From an uncultured Bacilli bacterium (GTDB lineage: Bacteria; Bacillota_I; Bacilli_A; RF39; UBA660), in NCBI GenBank assembly GCA_934090595.1, contig CAKOJO010000049.1, positions 1 through 8,314 on the forward strand: 8,314 nt of DNA. Reading direction: 5' to 3'. Shown here piece after piece: positions 1-6,444 of this stretch. Every line of letters starts with the position of its first letter. The first letter of the stretch is position 1. The notes below the pieces were generated by a model, which was given only the letters and a program-made list of their open reading frames with translations, searched no databases and was not told the DNA's origin. The position numbers were made by a program, and so were the translations under genes.

Positions 1-572
1 ATTTCAGTTGATGATACACAAGGTATTTTATCATTTATTTTTTCATCTTTTACCCATTTTCTAAGAATCTTGGCAATTTTATCATAACTAGTTTTCCTAA
101 TATCAATAATCTCTATTTTACTAGGATCCATTTTATTACCCATTCCCATTGAAGTAATAAATTTAATCTTTCTACTTAAGCATTCTTTTATTAATAGCTT
201 TTTAGTATTTATGCTATCACAACAATCTATTAAGTAATCAAAGTCATAATCAAAGAGTTTTTTATAATTTGTTTCATCTATAAACTTATCTATTATTGTA
301 ACATTACAATTTTCATTAATATCTTTTATTCTTTCATAGAAAGCATCAGTTTTCTTACGTTTTATATTTTTATTAGTAGCAATTATTTGTCTATTTAAAT
401 TAGTTATATCAATAATATCAAAGTCTACCAATATGATATTATTTATTCCTGATCTTACAAGAGACTCGGTAACATAGCCTCCTACTCCACCGAGACCCAC
501 TACTAATACTTTTGTATCTGTTATTTTTTTTATATTTTCTGTTCCTATTAATATTTCTAATCTTTCTAACAT
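1..572 (-). CDS. tcdA: tRNA threonylcarbamoyladenosine dehydratase (TcdA/CsdL family, ThiF/E1-like), 3' end outside window
   Basis: The reading frame is open for 190 codons from an ATG at 572-570 to the left edge, so the C-terminus is missing (E. coli TcdA is about 268 residues). Translation shows an E1/ThiF-type Rossmann start: VLVVGLGGVGGYVTESLVRSG near residues 22-42, VDFDIID near 49-55 and the NLNRQ motif near 58-62, whose Arg contacts ATP in this superfamily. CCDSINTK (about 117-124) matches the 'DAID..K' region, and SMGMGNKMDPSKI plus CVSSTE near the edge match the TcdA subfamily rather than ThiF or MoeB. Family role: ATP-dependent cyclisation of t6A37 to ct6A in ANN-decoding tRNAs, in the cytosol. 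The Shine-Dalgarno GGAGG lies 4 nt before the ATG and directly after the T-tract of a hairpin ending yebC, so expression probably depends on read-through from the upstream operon. Confidence 0.88.
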   Translation of the reverse strand, partial: MLERLEILIGTENIKKITDTKVLVVGLGGVGGYVTESLVRSGINNIILVDFDIIDITNLNRQIIATNKNIKRKKTDAFYERIKDINENCNVTIIDKFIDETNYKKLFDYDFDYLIDCCDSINTKKLLIKECLSRKIKFITSMGMGNKMDPSKIEIIDIRKTSYDKIAKILRKWVKDEKINDKIPCVSSTE

Positions 573-581
573 AGTACCTCC

Positions 582-610
582 AAAAAAGAAGAAGAGCTTA
601 GTCTTCTTCT
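582..610 (-). terminator. Rho-independent-type hairpin at the yebC stop, just before tcdA
   Basis: On the minus strand AGAAGAAGA (610-602) pairs perfectly with TCTTCTTCT (595-587) around a 6-nt loop, and a run of six T (587-582) follows. The yebC stop codon lies in the loop. The stem is only moderately strong, with three G-C pairs in nine. The tcdA Shine-Dalgarno begins directly after the T-run, so no promoter can fit between the hairpin and tcdA. It may act as a partial terminator that lowers tcdA output. Confidence 0.65.
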
Positions 611-1320
611 AGGTTATGATATACATCTTGAACATCTTCGATTTCTTCTAAAGCATCAATAAGTTTATATATTTTTTCTTTCTTTTCATCATCAAGAGCT
701 ACAGTCATACTTGGAATGAATCTTACTTCATTCATTATTTTTTCTTCAATACCAGCTTCTTCTAAAGCCTTATTCATATTGATAAAGTTTTCAAATGTTG
801 TATAAATAACATATGAGTCTTCTTCAGTAATAAAATCGATAGCATCATTATTAAGGGCTATCATCATTACTTCATCTTCATCGTAAGTCTTAGGAAGAAC
901 AATAATGCCTTTTTTCTCAAACATATAGCTAACAGAACCGTCTGTACCTAAATTACCACCACGTTTAGTAAAGGCTGCCCTTACCATACTAGCAGTTCTA
1001 TTCCTATTATCAGTCAAACAATCAACCATAACTGCCACTCCATTAGGCCCATATCCTTCATACCTTACTGATTCATAGTTTGTAGAATCATTCATATTGT
1101 GTGCTTTATCAATTGCTGCTTGTATCCTATCCTTAGGCATATTTTCTGCTTTAGCTTTATCAATAATCATTCTAAGTGACGGATTGTTATCAGGGTTTTT
1201 GTCTCCTCCTTTAGCAGCTACATAGATTTCTTTAGCTAATTTTTGAAAAATTTTACTTCTCTCAGCATCTATTAATCCCTTTTTCCTTTTAATTGTTGCC
1301 CATTTTGAATGTCCACTCAT
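598..1320 (-). CDS. yebC: YebC/PmpR/TACO1-family protein (translation factor or transcriptional regulator)
   Basis: The 240-residue product is full length for the family and opens with the hallmark MSGHSKWATIKRKK, followed by the R-x-K-x-F-x-K-L-A-K-E-I segment, the NP.LR..I.KAKA.NMPKD.I..AI.KA helix-rich block (about 46-73), and YEGYGPNGVAVMVDCLTDNRNRTA (about 88-111). The latter block is the most conserved part of YebC. This N-terminus is of the YebC type rather than the YebC2/YeeI type. Members were long called transcriptional regulators; mitochondrial TACO1 and bacterial YebC are now linked to translation through proline-rich stalls. The Shine-Dalgarno AAGGAG (1333-1328) overlaps the tadC stop codon and the gap is 11 nt, so it is translated from the tad operon mRNA. 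Clustering of yebC with tad genes is unusual, since it more often sits near ruvC or other housekeeping genes. Confidence 0.95.
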   Translation of the reverse strand: MSGHSKWATIKRKKGLIDAERSKIFQKLAKEIYVAAKGGDKNPDNNPSLRMIIDKAKAENMPKDRIQAAIDKAHNMNDSTNYESVRYEGYGPNGVAVMVDCLTDNRNRTASMVRAAFTKRGGNLGTDGSVSYMFEKKGIIVLPKTYDEDEVMMIALNNDAIDFITEEDSYVIYTTFENFINMNKALEEAGIEEKIMNEVRFIPSMTVALDDEKKEKIYKLIDALEEIEDVQDVYHNLEED

Positions 1321-1331
1321 CTTATCACTCC

Positions 1332-2036
1332 TTAACTTATTAATTTGATTAACATTGGACCTAGTAGTAGTAAAAGTAGTAATGGTATAAAAAATATTAC
1401 TGATACTATACTTATTTTTACTGGCATCTTACTAATTATTGCTTTTGTTTCTAATACTCTTTTTTCTCTTAAATAATCTATTTGATTATACATAGTTTCA
1501 ACAATGTCATTACCAAAGGTATTAGCCTGTTCAATATTTAATATAATATTATTCACAGTATCACTAGGAATTCTTTTTCTTAAGTCCTCTAATGAATTAT
1601 TTAAATCTTTTCCAAGATTAATATCTTTTAATACCTTTTGTATTTCAACTGATAAAGAAGAATCAATATTTTTAGAAGTAATTTCTAAAGATGTTTTTAT
1701 ACTTCTACCTGCCTCTAGAGAAAGAGCAAATACTTCAAAAAAATATAAAGCATCTTTTTCTATTACTTTTCTTCTTTCATTAATCTTAGTATCTAGTACA
1801 ATAGGAACAAAGAGTACATACACTAAAAAAGCAATAATTGGTGCAAGTATGTAACCAAAATCCAAGAAATATAATACCACAAAAAATACTAAAATAGAAG
1901 ATATTAATCTAATATTTAGCAACTTTATAGGGTCAGTATTAGAATCTATACCTAGATAAGCTACTTTTTTTTGCATATTTTCAATCTGTCTTTCACTATA
2001 AATTTTGTATTCAACTGTTCTTTTATTTCCTTTCAT
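1332..2036 (-). CDS. tadC: Tad pilus platform protein TadC (type II secretion F domain)
   Basis: A 234-residue integral membrane protein. Hydrophobic segments lie at about 43-59, 61-80 and 205-232, and a cytoplasmic T2SSF/GspF-type helical domain at about 95-200 contains FFEVFALSLEAGRSIKTSLE and the later NIEQANTFGNDIVETM segment. This order matches TadC, which pairs with TadB to form the inner-membrane platform on which CpaF works. It is shorter than many TadC proteins (about 280-300), mainly at the N-terminus. The ATG lies 1 nt after the tadB stop, with AGAGAGTGG inside tadB as a weak Shine-Dalgarno, so translation is probably coupled. Assignment as TadC rather than TadB rests on gene order and on the single C-terminal hydrophobic block. 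Confidence 0.88.
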   Translation of the reverse strand: MKGNKRTVEYKIYSERQIENMQKKVAYLGIDSNTDPIKLLNIRLISSILVFFVVLYFLDFGYILAPIIAFLVYVLFVPIVLDTKINERRKVIEKDALYFFEVFALSLEAGRSIKTSLEITSKNIDSSLSVEIQKVLKDINLGKDLNNSLEDLRKRIPSDTVNNIILNIEQANTFGNDIVETMYNQIDYLREKRVLETKAIISKMPVKISIVSVIFFIPLLLLLLLGPMLIKLIS

Positions 2037-2037
2037 G

Positions 2038-3039
2038 CTACCACTCTCTTATTTTTACTATTTTTTTAACTAAAATAATATACACTATATATATTAAAAT
2101 AATTGATATTAATATTATATTTCCTATAACTGAAGTAATAAATGTTACAAAGTAAGTTGGATCTAAAAAATAAATAAATATAAATATTAAAAACGGAATA
2201 GCAACAAGTACTTTAAAGACAAAATTTGATAAAGCAAGTGTTGACTCCATTTCGTCTTTTATTCTTTTTCTTTCGATAAAGCTTCTTTCTATTGAAGAGA
2301 AAATTTTTGTAATTTTCCCTCCAGTTTGATTTAAAATAACTAGGGATGAAGCCATATACTTTACTTCTTCCAATTTTACACGTGAAGCAAATCTATCAAA
2401 TACCACTTGTAAATCAAGTCCATATGTTAAATCAATTAAGATTTTCTTAAATTCATTACTAATAGGACCTTCTAATTCAGTTGAAACAAGTTCTACAGCT
2501 TGCATAATACTTCTTCCTGATTTAAAAGCATTATTCATAATAATTACAGCCTTTAAAAAATCTTGTTCTATTCTTTTTTTCATTCTTTTTTCTTTTATTT
2601 TTAAGAAAACATCTAGAATAAAGAATCCTATTAAGAGTGATGCTGTTATTTGAATAAAACTAAACATTTTAAACTTTAATATATTTGATATAATCATAAG
2701 TAAAACTGCACATATTGAAAATAATATTTTTTTTGATACAAAGTCTAAACTTGTTTCTTTGTACCTACTATCAACTTCTACAAATTTTTCATATCGTTTG
2801 CTATAATCAGTTAATATTTTACTTTTACTAATTTTTTTACTAATTCCTTTAATTAAACTATAATAAATACTTTGAACTTTTAAAGTAAAAGAAGTTGGTT
2901 TATCTGATAAGGCTGTAATTGAAAAGTTTATAATTCTTTTCTCTTTTTTAATAGAGGTAAGTATTTTAAGAGTTATTATAAAAGTAATAATTACTACTAA
3001 TATTAGTAATACTTGGATAGCTATATATAAACTTTTCAT
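2038..3039 (-). CDS. tadB: Tad pilus platform protein TadB (type II secretion F domain)
   Basis: A 333-residue membrane protein with an N-terminal transmembrane helix (about 5-27), a basic cytoplasmic stretch, two helices at about 104-121 and 127-146, a T2SSF domain (about 160-270) and two C-terminal helices (about 273-291 and 303-324). The domain carries the repeated family signatures FKSGRSIMQAVE (172-183) and LNQTGGKITKIFSSIE (236-251). Length and topology fit TadB, the larger of the two Tad platform proteins. The Shine-Dalgarno AAAGGAGG overlaps the cpaF stop codon and is 6 nt from the ATG. Together with TadC it forms the membrane base that converts CpaF ATP hydrolysis into pilus extension or retraction. 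Confidence 0.9.
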   Translation of the reverse strand: MKSLYIAIQVLLILVVIITFIITLKILTSIKKEKRIINFSITALSDKPTSFTLKVQSIYYSLIKGISKKISKSKILTDYSKRYEKFVEVDSRYKETSLDFVSKKILFSICAVLLMIISNILKFKMFSFIQITASLLIGFFILDVFLKIKEKRMKKRIEQDFLKAVIIMNNAFKSGRSIMQAVELVSTELEGPISNEFKKILIDLTYGLDLQVVFDRFASRVKLEEVKYMASSLVILNQTGGKITKIFSSIERSFIERKRIKDEMESTLALSNFVFKVLVAIPFLIFIFIYFLDPTYFVTFITSVIGNIILISIILIYIVYIILVKKIVKIREW

Positions 3040-3051
3040 ATTATTCCTCCT

Positions 3052-4386
3052 TTAAACTAGTCTTTCAAAGATATCATCAACGGTTTTAACACCTTTGCTT
3101 TTTATTTTTTTATATACTTTAGGTACGTATTTATATAAAACAAATGAACCGTTTACTTCTCCAGAGTCTGTTAATCCTTTTTCTTTGAAAGCAAATATTT
3201 CTTTTAGAATTATTTTACCTTCTCTTATTCCTGTAACTTCACTAATTGAAGTTATTTTTCTTTTTCCATCAGATAATCTTTCAATATTTACAACGATATC
3301 TATAGCATTTTCTATATATTCTCTAATTGCTAATACAGGTATTTGAATACCAGCCATTAAAACCATTGTTTCTAGACGATTAAGGGCATCTTCTGCTCCA
3401 TTGGCATGAAGAGTTGATAAAGAGCCTTCATGTCCTGTGTTCATGGCTTGTAGCATATCAAATGCTTCTTTTCCACGCACTTCTCCAACAATTATACGAT
3501 CTGGTCGCATACGAAGGGAATTTATTACTAAATCACGAATAGTTACTTCTCCTTCTTTTTCATAGTTCATTGTTCTTGTTTCTAAAGAAATAACATGATT
3601 TTGTTTTAATTTTAACTCGGCTGCATCTTCAATAGTAATAATCCTTTCTTCATCAGGTATAAATGATGATAGAACATTTAAAACAGTAGTTTTTCCAGAA
3701 CCTGTACCACCACATACTAAAATATTTAACTTAGCCATAACACAGGCTTCCAAAAATCTAGCCATATATGGAGTAAAAGTACCATTTCTAATTAAGTCAT
3801 CCGCACTAGATAAGTTTTCCTTAAACTTTCTTATAGTAAGCACTGGCCCATTTAAAGCAAGTGGTGGAATAATAGCATTTATTCTCGAACCATCACTAAG
3901 TCTAGAATCAACCATAGGATTAGCTATATCAATAGTCCTTCCAAGAGGTTGAATCATCCTTTGAATAGTTCTTATAATATGTTCATCATTAATAAACGAA
4001 ACAGATTCATCTTTTATTATTTTACCATCTATTTCAATATATATTTCATCCGGTGCATTAACCATTATTTCAGTAATACTCTTGTCATCTAAAAGCTCAG
4101 TAATTGGACCATAACCATTTATTTCATTTTCAATTAAGTTAAAAATATGATTTCTTTCTAAATTAGTTAAGTCATATCCTTCCAAAGTAGTATTAATTTC
4201 ATCATTTATATAATCATTTAAGTATTTACCAGTTGGTATATCATTATCTATTATGTTTTGAATAATTTTATTTCTTAAAGAATCTAATAAGTTTTTGTCT
4301 TTAAAGACACTGTAATCATTTATATCAGTATTAATATTTCTATTTTTATTTTCAATTTCAAATAGTTCAGAAAGTGTTTTTCTCAT
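3052..4386 (-). CDS. cpaF: Tad pilus motor ATPase CpaF/TadA (type II/IV secretion ATPase)
   Basis: A 444-residue cytosolic ATPase. The N-terminal domain has the CpaF motif GYGPITELLDD (91-101), then EIMVN.PDEIYIE, and the linker SRLSDGSRINAIIPP (161-175). Walker A is GGTGSGKTT (226-234), the Asp box is TIEDAAEL (251-258), the Walker B region is RIIVGEVRG (297-305) and the His box is HEGSLSTLHANG (319-330). All catalytic elements are intact, so it should be active. It energises assembly of the Flp pilus on the TadB/TadC platform. The start is firm: an ideal Shine-Dalgarno AAGGAGGTG lies 5 nt before the ATG, and the ATG shares one base with the cpaE stop (TAATG). Lack of the long disordered N-terminus seen in alphaproteobacterial CpaF is normal for Gram-positive forms. 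Confidence 0.96.
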   Translation of the reverse strand: MRKTLSELFEIENKNRNINTDINDYSVFKDKNLLDSLRNKIIQNIIDNDIPTGKYLNDYINDEINTTLEGYDLTNLERNHIFNLIENEINGYGPITELLDDKSITEIMVNAPDEIYIEIDGKIIKDESVSFINDEHIIRTIQRMIQPLGRTIDIANPMVDSRLSDGSRINAIIPPLALNGPVLTIRKFKENLSSADDLIRNGTFTPYMARFLEACVMAKLNILVCGGTGSGKTTVLNVLSSFIPDEERIITIEDAAELKLKQNHVISLETRTMNYEKEGEVTIRDLVINSLRMRPDRIIVGEVRGKEAFDMLQAMNTGHEGSLSTLHANGAEDALNRLETMVLMAGIQIPVLAIREYIENAIDIVVNIERLSDGKRKITSISEVTGIREGKIILKEIFAFKEKGLTDSGEVNGSFVLYKYVPKVYKKIKSKGVKTVDDIFERLV

Positions 4387-5141
4387 TATTGCACCTCCTT
4401 ATTAATCAATTTCTTAGCAATTAGACCAAAGTGTTTTAAATCTTTTTTAGAAGAAAAGCCATTTGCTAGAATTGGTATTAAACCTGATGCTACTATCTTG
4501 TCTAGTTTATTTATATATAATGTTTTAGGTAAAGTAAAATCAATATTATTTTTTATAATACTTCTTATATCAAATGTTGTATAATAACTTTTATTCATAA
4601 TAGATTCATTTAAAACTGTATAATAATTATCAAATGAAGCATCTTTTAATATAGATATAAAAGCCCTTGTATTTTTCAAAGAATACAAATCATTTGATAA
4701 AAGAACTAAAATATTATCACAATTATCAAGTAAAATGATATTAATTTCATTAAGAATATGAGTTGTATCAAGTAAAATAACATCATATTTATATAAAACT
4801 GTATTGAGAATTAAAGGAATATATTTAGAGTCAATTTTATTAGCTTGTCTTGGGTCTTTTACTGAAGAGATTATATCTATATTTTCATTATAGTTATAGA
4901 TATAGTCCTCAACTTTTTCATATCTATTATTTGATAAATCTTCTACTAAATTAAAGATAGTTTTATCTGCTTTCATGTTTAAAGAAAGAGCAATATCTCC
5001 CCCGAACAAATCAAAATCAATAATTAAAACTTTATAACCAAGTAAATGATAAGTTCCTGCAAGATTAAGAGTAGTAACAGTCTTCCCTACTCCTCCTTTT
5101 GCAGAAGTAACTGCAATTATTTTTCCTTTATCTTTTTTCAT
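4386..5141 (-). CDS. cpaE: CpaE/TadZ-like ParA/MinD-family ATPase, without receiver domain
   Basis: A 251-residue P-loop ATPase of the ParA/MinD superfamily. The deviant Walker A KGGVGKT is at 15-21 (signature Lys15, catalytic Lys20), IIDFDLFGGDI follows at about 40-50, and the Walker B-like strand VILLDTT is at 121-127. Well-studied CpaE/TadZ proteins carry an N-terminal pseudo-receiver domain and are about 370-400 residues; here the ATPase starts almost at residue 1, so that domain is absent. Position directly upstream of cpaF and downstream of pseudopilin genes supports a role in localising the Tad apparatus rather than chromosome partition. The Shine-Dalgarno GAGGG precedes the ATG and 12 nt separate it from the previous gene. 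No C-terminal amphipathic membrane-targeting helix is obvious by eye. Confidence 0.87.
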   Translation of the reverse strand: MKKDKGKIIAVTSAKGGVGKTVTTLNLAGTYHLLGYKVLIIDFDLFGGDIALSLNMKADKTIFNLVEDLSNNRYEKVEDYIYNYNENIDIISSVKDPRQANKIDSKYIPLILNTVLYKYDVILLDTTHILNEINIILLDNCDNILVLLSNDLYSLKNTRAFISILKDASFDNYYTVLNESIMNKSYYTTFDIRSIIKNNIDFTLPKTLYINKLDKIVASGLIPILANGFSSKKDLKHFGLIAKKLINKEVQ

Positions 5142-5153
5142 ATTTAACCCTCT

Positions 5154-5471
5154 TTATTCTAAATTAACTTCTAAATGATATTTTTTTATTCCTATTATAT
5201 TTCCAAATATTGAATCTATTTCTTTTTTTAAATGGATTCCTCCATAAGAAATACTTACTATTTCAATATCTTTGTCATTATCTTTTATTATTTTTTTTAT
5301 TTCATTTAAATCCTTATTCTCTTTTTCATATTCCATAGCAAGTTCTCCAACATTATTTAATTTGGTATTATTTATAGCTATGTAACAAGTATCAAAAACA
5401 TATGCAAAAAGTGCAATAACAAGTGGTAATAAAAATACGAAGAGCACTAATGCCTGAGCTTTATTATTCAT
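5154..5471 (-). CDS. Second TadE/TadF-like minor pseudopilin, lacking Glu+5
   Basis: A 105-residue small protein beginning MNNKAQALVLFVFLLPLV. It has a very short leader and one hydrophobic helix (about residues 6-27) followed by a polar, lysine-rich C-terminal part. The NKAQALV motif is identical to that in the two pilin-like proteins encoded just upstream, marking it as a class IVb-type prepilin substrate. If cleavage follows Ala5, the mature residue +5 is Leu10 rather than the usual Glu. The TadE 'EF.L..P' pattern is otherwise kept ('LF.FLLP'). It overlaps the upstream tadE by 8 nt (ATGAATAA), indicating coupled translation. It probably acts as a minor or tip pseudopilin; exact assignment to TadE, TadF or TadG cannot be made from this length. 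Confidence 0.75.
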   Translation of the reverse strand: MNNKAQALVLFVFLLPLVIALFAYVFDTCYIAINNTKLNNVGELAMEYEKENKDLNEIKKIIKDNDKDIEIVSISYGGIHLKKEIDSIFGNIIGIKKYHLEVNLE

Positions 5472-5808
5472 TTAATATTACCCTTTCAGTACTTATTTCA
5501 TAAGGATTATTGAAAAAAGTTGATGCAAATGGTGTAATTAAATCAATCTTAGTTGTAAGTGTAATTGTACTTTTATTATTATTATTTTTGTAACTCAAAG
5601 TAACATCCTTTGGCAAAGTGCTTTTTATTTCTTCGTAACTTTTACCTTTTTGTTTGTAAAGTGCTACATCATTCATCATACCTTCCAAAGTATTTTTATT
5701 GTAAAAGACAAAAGCAAAGTCTATTACAATAAATAAAATCATGATAATTATTGGTAGCAAAATAACAAACTCTACAAGAGCTTGGGCCTTGTTATTTATT
5801 TTTCTCAA
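5464..5808 (-). CDS. tadE: TadE-like pseudopilin (likely TTG start)
   Basis: From the TTG at 5808-5806 the product is 114 residues and begins MRKINNKAQALVEFVILLP. This is the TadE signature (short basic leader, small residue/QALVEF, hydrophobic helix, LP), with a helix to about residue 36 and a mainly polar C-terminal region. I prefer the TTG because GGAGAAGGG ends 7 nt before it and because the leader then matches the lengths in the neighbouring pilins. A GTG three bases earlier is close behind, while the distant GTG at 5853 has a Shine-Dalgarno-like AGG nearly abutting it and would give an atypically long leader. The gene overlaps the end of flp by 17 nt. In the family TadE is a prepilin-peptidase-processed minor pilin needed for Flp pilus formation. 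Confidence 0.85.
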   Translation of the reverse strand: MRKINNKAQALVEFVILLPIIIMILFIVIDFAFVFYNKNTLEGMMNDVALYKQKGKSYEEIKSTLPKDVTLSYKNNNNKSTITLTTKIDLITPFASTFFNNPYEISTERVILNE

Positions 5809-5995
5809 CACAGTACCCTTCTCCAGCTTTGGCACCTTTATGATATTCTTCACCTACTAAAGCACAGGAAGATTTAGTAATTGAATCTTTTAAATATCCT
5901 CCTAGAAAAGTTACTAATGATATAGCAAGTACACTAATTAAAGCAATTATTAAAACGTATTCTACTAATGCCTGAGCTTTGTTATCTAATCTCAT
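5792..5995 (-). CDS. flp: Flp-family class IVb major pilin
   Basis: A 67-residue product beginning MRLDNKAQALVEYVLIIAL, with one hydrophobic helix (about residues 8-34) containing the Flp hallmark Glu-Tyr at 12-13. Length and layout match Flp pilins. The probable prepilin cleavage is after Ala7, which makes Glu12 the mature Glu+5; Gly is usual at that -1 site. The short C-terminal tail has two Cys (44 and 62) that could form a disulfide. I place the start at the ATG at 5995-5993 because AGGTGAT lies 5 nt upstream; a TTG two codons earlier would abut that Shine-Dalgarno. It is the first gene after the promoter, as expected for the major subunit, but it overlaps tadE with no intervening hairpin to raise its stoichiometry. 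Confidence 0.9.
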   Translation of the reverse strand: MRLDNKAQALVEYVLIIALISVLAISLVTFLGGYLKDSITKSSCALVGEEYHKGAKAGEGYCVEKNK

Positions 5996-6021
5996 ATACA
6001 ATCACCTATTTTCCTACATTA

Positions 6022-6050
6022 ATTTTATTATTTTTTTTGCTTGTTGTCAA
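6022..6050 (-). promoter_or_regulatory. Sigma-A-type promoter of the tad operon
   Basis: On the minus strand a perfect -35 TTGACA (6050-6045) is separated by exactly 17 bp from -10 TAAAAT (6027-6022). Transcription would start near 6015, giving a leader of about 20 nt that contains the flp Shine-Dalgarno. The spacer holds an A-tract (eight A), which often strengthens promoters. No other convincing promoter is visible before yebC, so this probably drives all of flp to yebC. Confidence 0.8.
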
Positions 6051-6077
6051 TTGAATTCTAATAAAAAGTGATATAAA
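6051..6077 (+). promoter_or_regulatory. Promoter of the divergent DUF192 gene
   Basis: An extended -10, TGA-TATAAA (TG at 6069-6070, hexamer 6072-6077), has a weak -35 TTGAAT at 6051-6056 with a 15-bp spacer. Predicted start is near 6083, leaving an 18-19-nt leader with AAGGGA before the ATG at 6102. Its -35 directly abuts the -35 of the tad promoter, and an 8-bp palindrome TCAATTGA (6047-6054) spans the junction, so a single bound protein could affect both directions. Confidence 0.6.
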
Positions 6078-6101
6078 ATATAAATGAAGGGATTTGATTT
6101 T

Positions 6102-6410
6102 ATGTTTTTAATACTTAATAAAGATGAAAAGCTTAAAATTAATAGAATTAATAAAATAAAAGGCTTAATGTTTAAAAAAGAGGCAATAAATGAAGGATAC
6201 ATACTTTATAACTGTGGTAGCATTCATACTTTTTTTATGAAACAAGAAATAGATGTTATAGTAATAGACAAAGATAATAAAATAGTAAAAATGAAAAGTA
6301 ACTTTAAAAAAAATAAAATCTTAATATCTAAAGGTACAACTACTTTAGAACTTCCTCTTAATACTTGTAAATATTTCAAATTAAATGATAAAATAAAAAT
6401 AATAGATTAA
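6102..6410 (+). CDS. DUF192-family protein, divergent from the tad operon
   Basis: A 102-residue protein. GLM at 21-23 followed by a hydrophobic strand, then HTFFMKQEIDVIVIDKDNKIV (42-62) and TTLELPLNT..YFKLNDKIKI at the end, match the DUF192 pattern (GLM-R..L, ..FWMK.T..PLDI.FID, ..VLEL..G....G...GD.I). The classical PLD is replaced here by EIDV. No signal peptide or membrane helix is seen, although many DUF192 proteins are exported. The ATG at 6102 is preferred because AAGGGA lies 9 nt upstream; the ATG at 6084 would be leaderless from the predicted promoter. Function of the family is unknown. From memory, DUF192 genes recur beside Flp/Tad loci, so a pilus-related role is possible but unproven. 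Confidence 0.75.
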   Translation: MFLILNKDEKLKINRINKIKGLMFKKEAINEGYILYNCGSIHTFFMKQEIDVIVIDKDNKIVKMKSNFKKNKILISKGTTTLELPLNTCKYFKLNDKIKIID

Positions 6411-6444
6411 TTTAAGACAAAAAAAGAAATAGAATTAATCTATT
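6401..6444. terminator. Bidirectional terminator between convergent DUF192 and Rpn genes
   Basis: A perfect 12-bp inverted repeat (6401-6412 with 6433-6444, core AATAGATTAAT) encloses a 20-nt A-rich loop. Each arm contains the stop codon of one of the two converging genes. The stem is AT-rich. The minus-strand side is followed by a T-rich tract, while the plus-strand side has only a short T-run, so termination is likelier for the Rpn transcript. Confidence 0.6.

Noticed and set aside
1504..1854. Open frame on the plus strand inside tadC
   Set aside because: It lies antisense to a clear T2SSF protein, has no family resemblance and no convincing Shine-Dalgarno.
3095..3346. Plus-strand open frame inside cpaF
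   Set aside because: Antisense shadow of the C-terminal part of a well-conserved ATPase gene.
5809..5853. Longer tadE start (GTG at 5853)
   Set aside because: A Shine-Dalgarno-like AGG nearly abuts that codon, the overlap with flp would be 62 nt and the leader would be unlike the other two prepilins.
5996..6001. TTG start for flp two codons upstream of the ATG
   Set aside because: It abuts the AGGTGA ribosome binding site with no spacing; the ATG at 5995 has 5-nt spacing.
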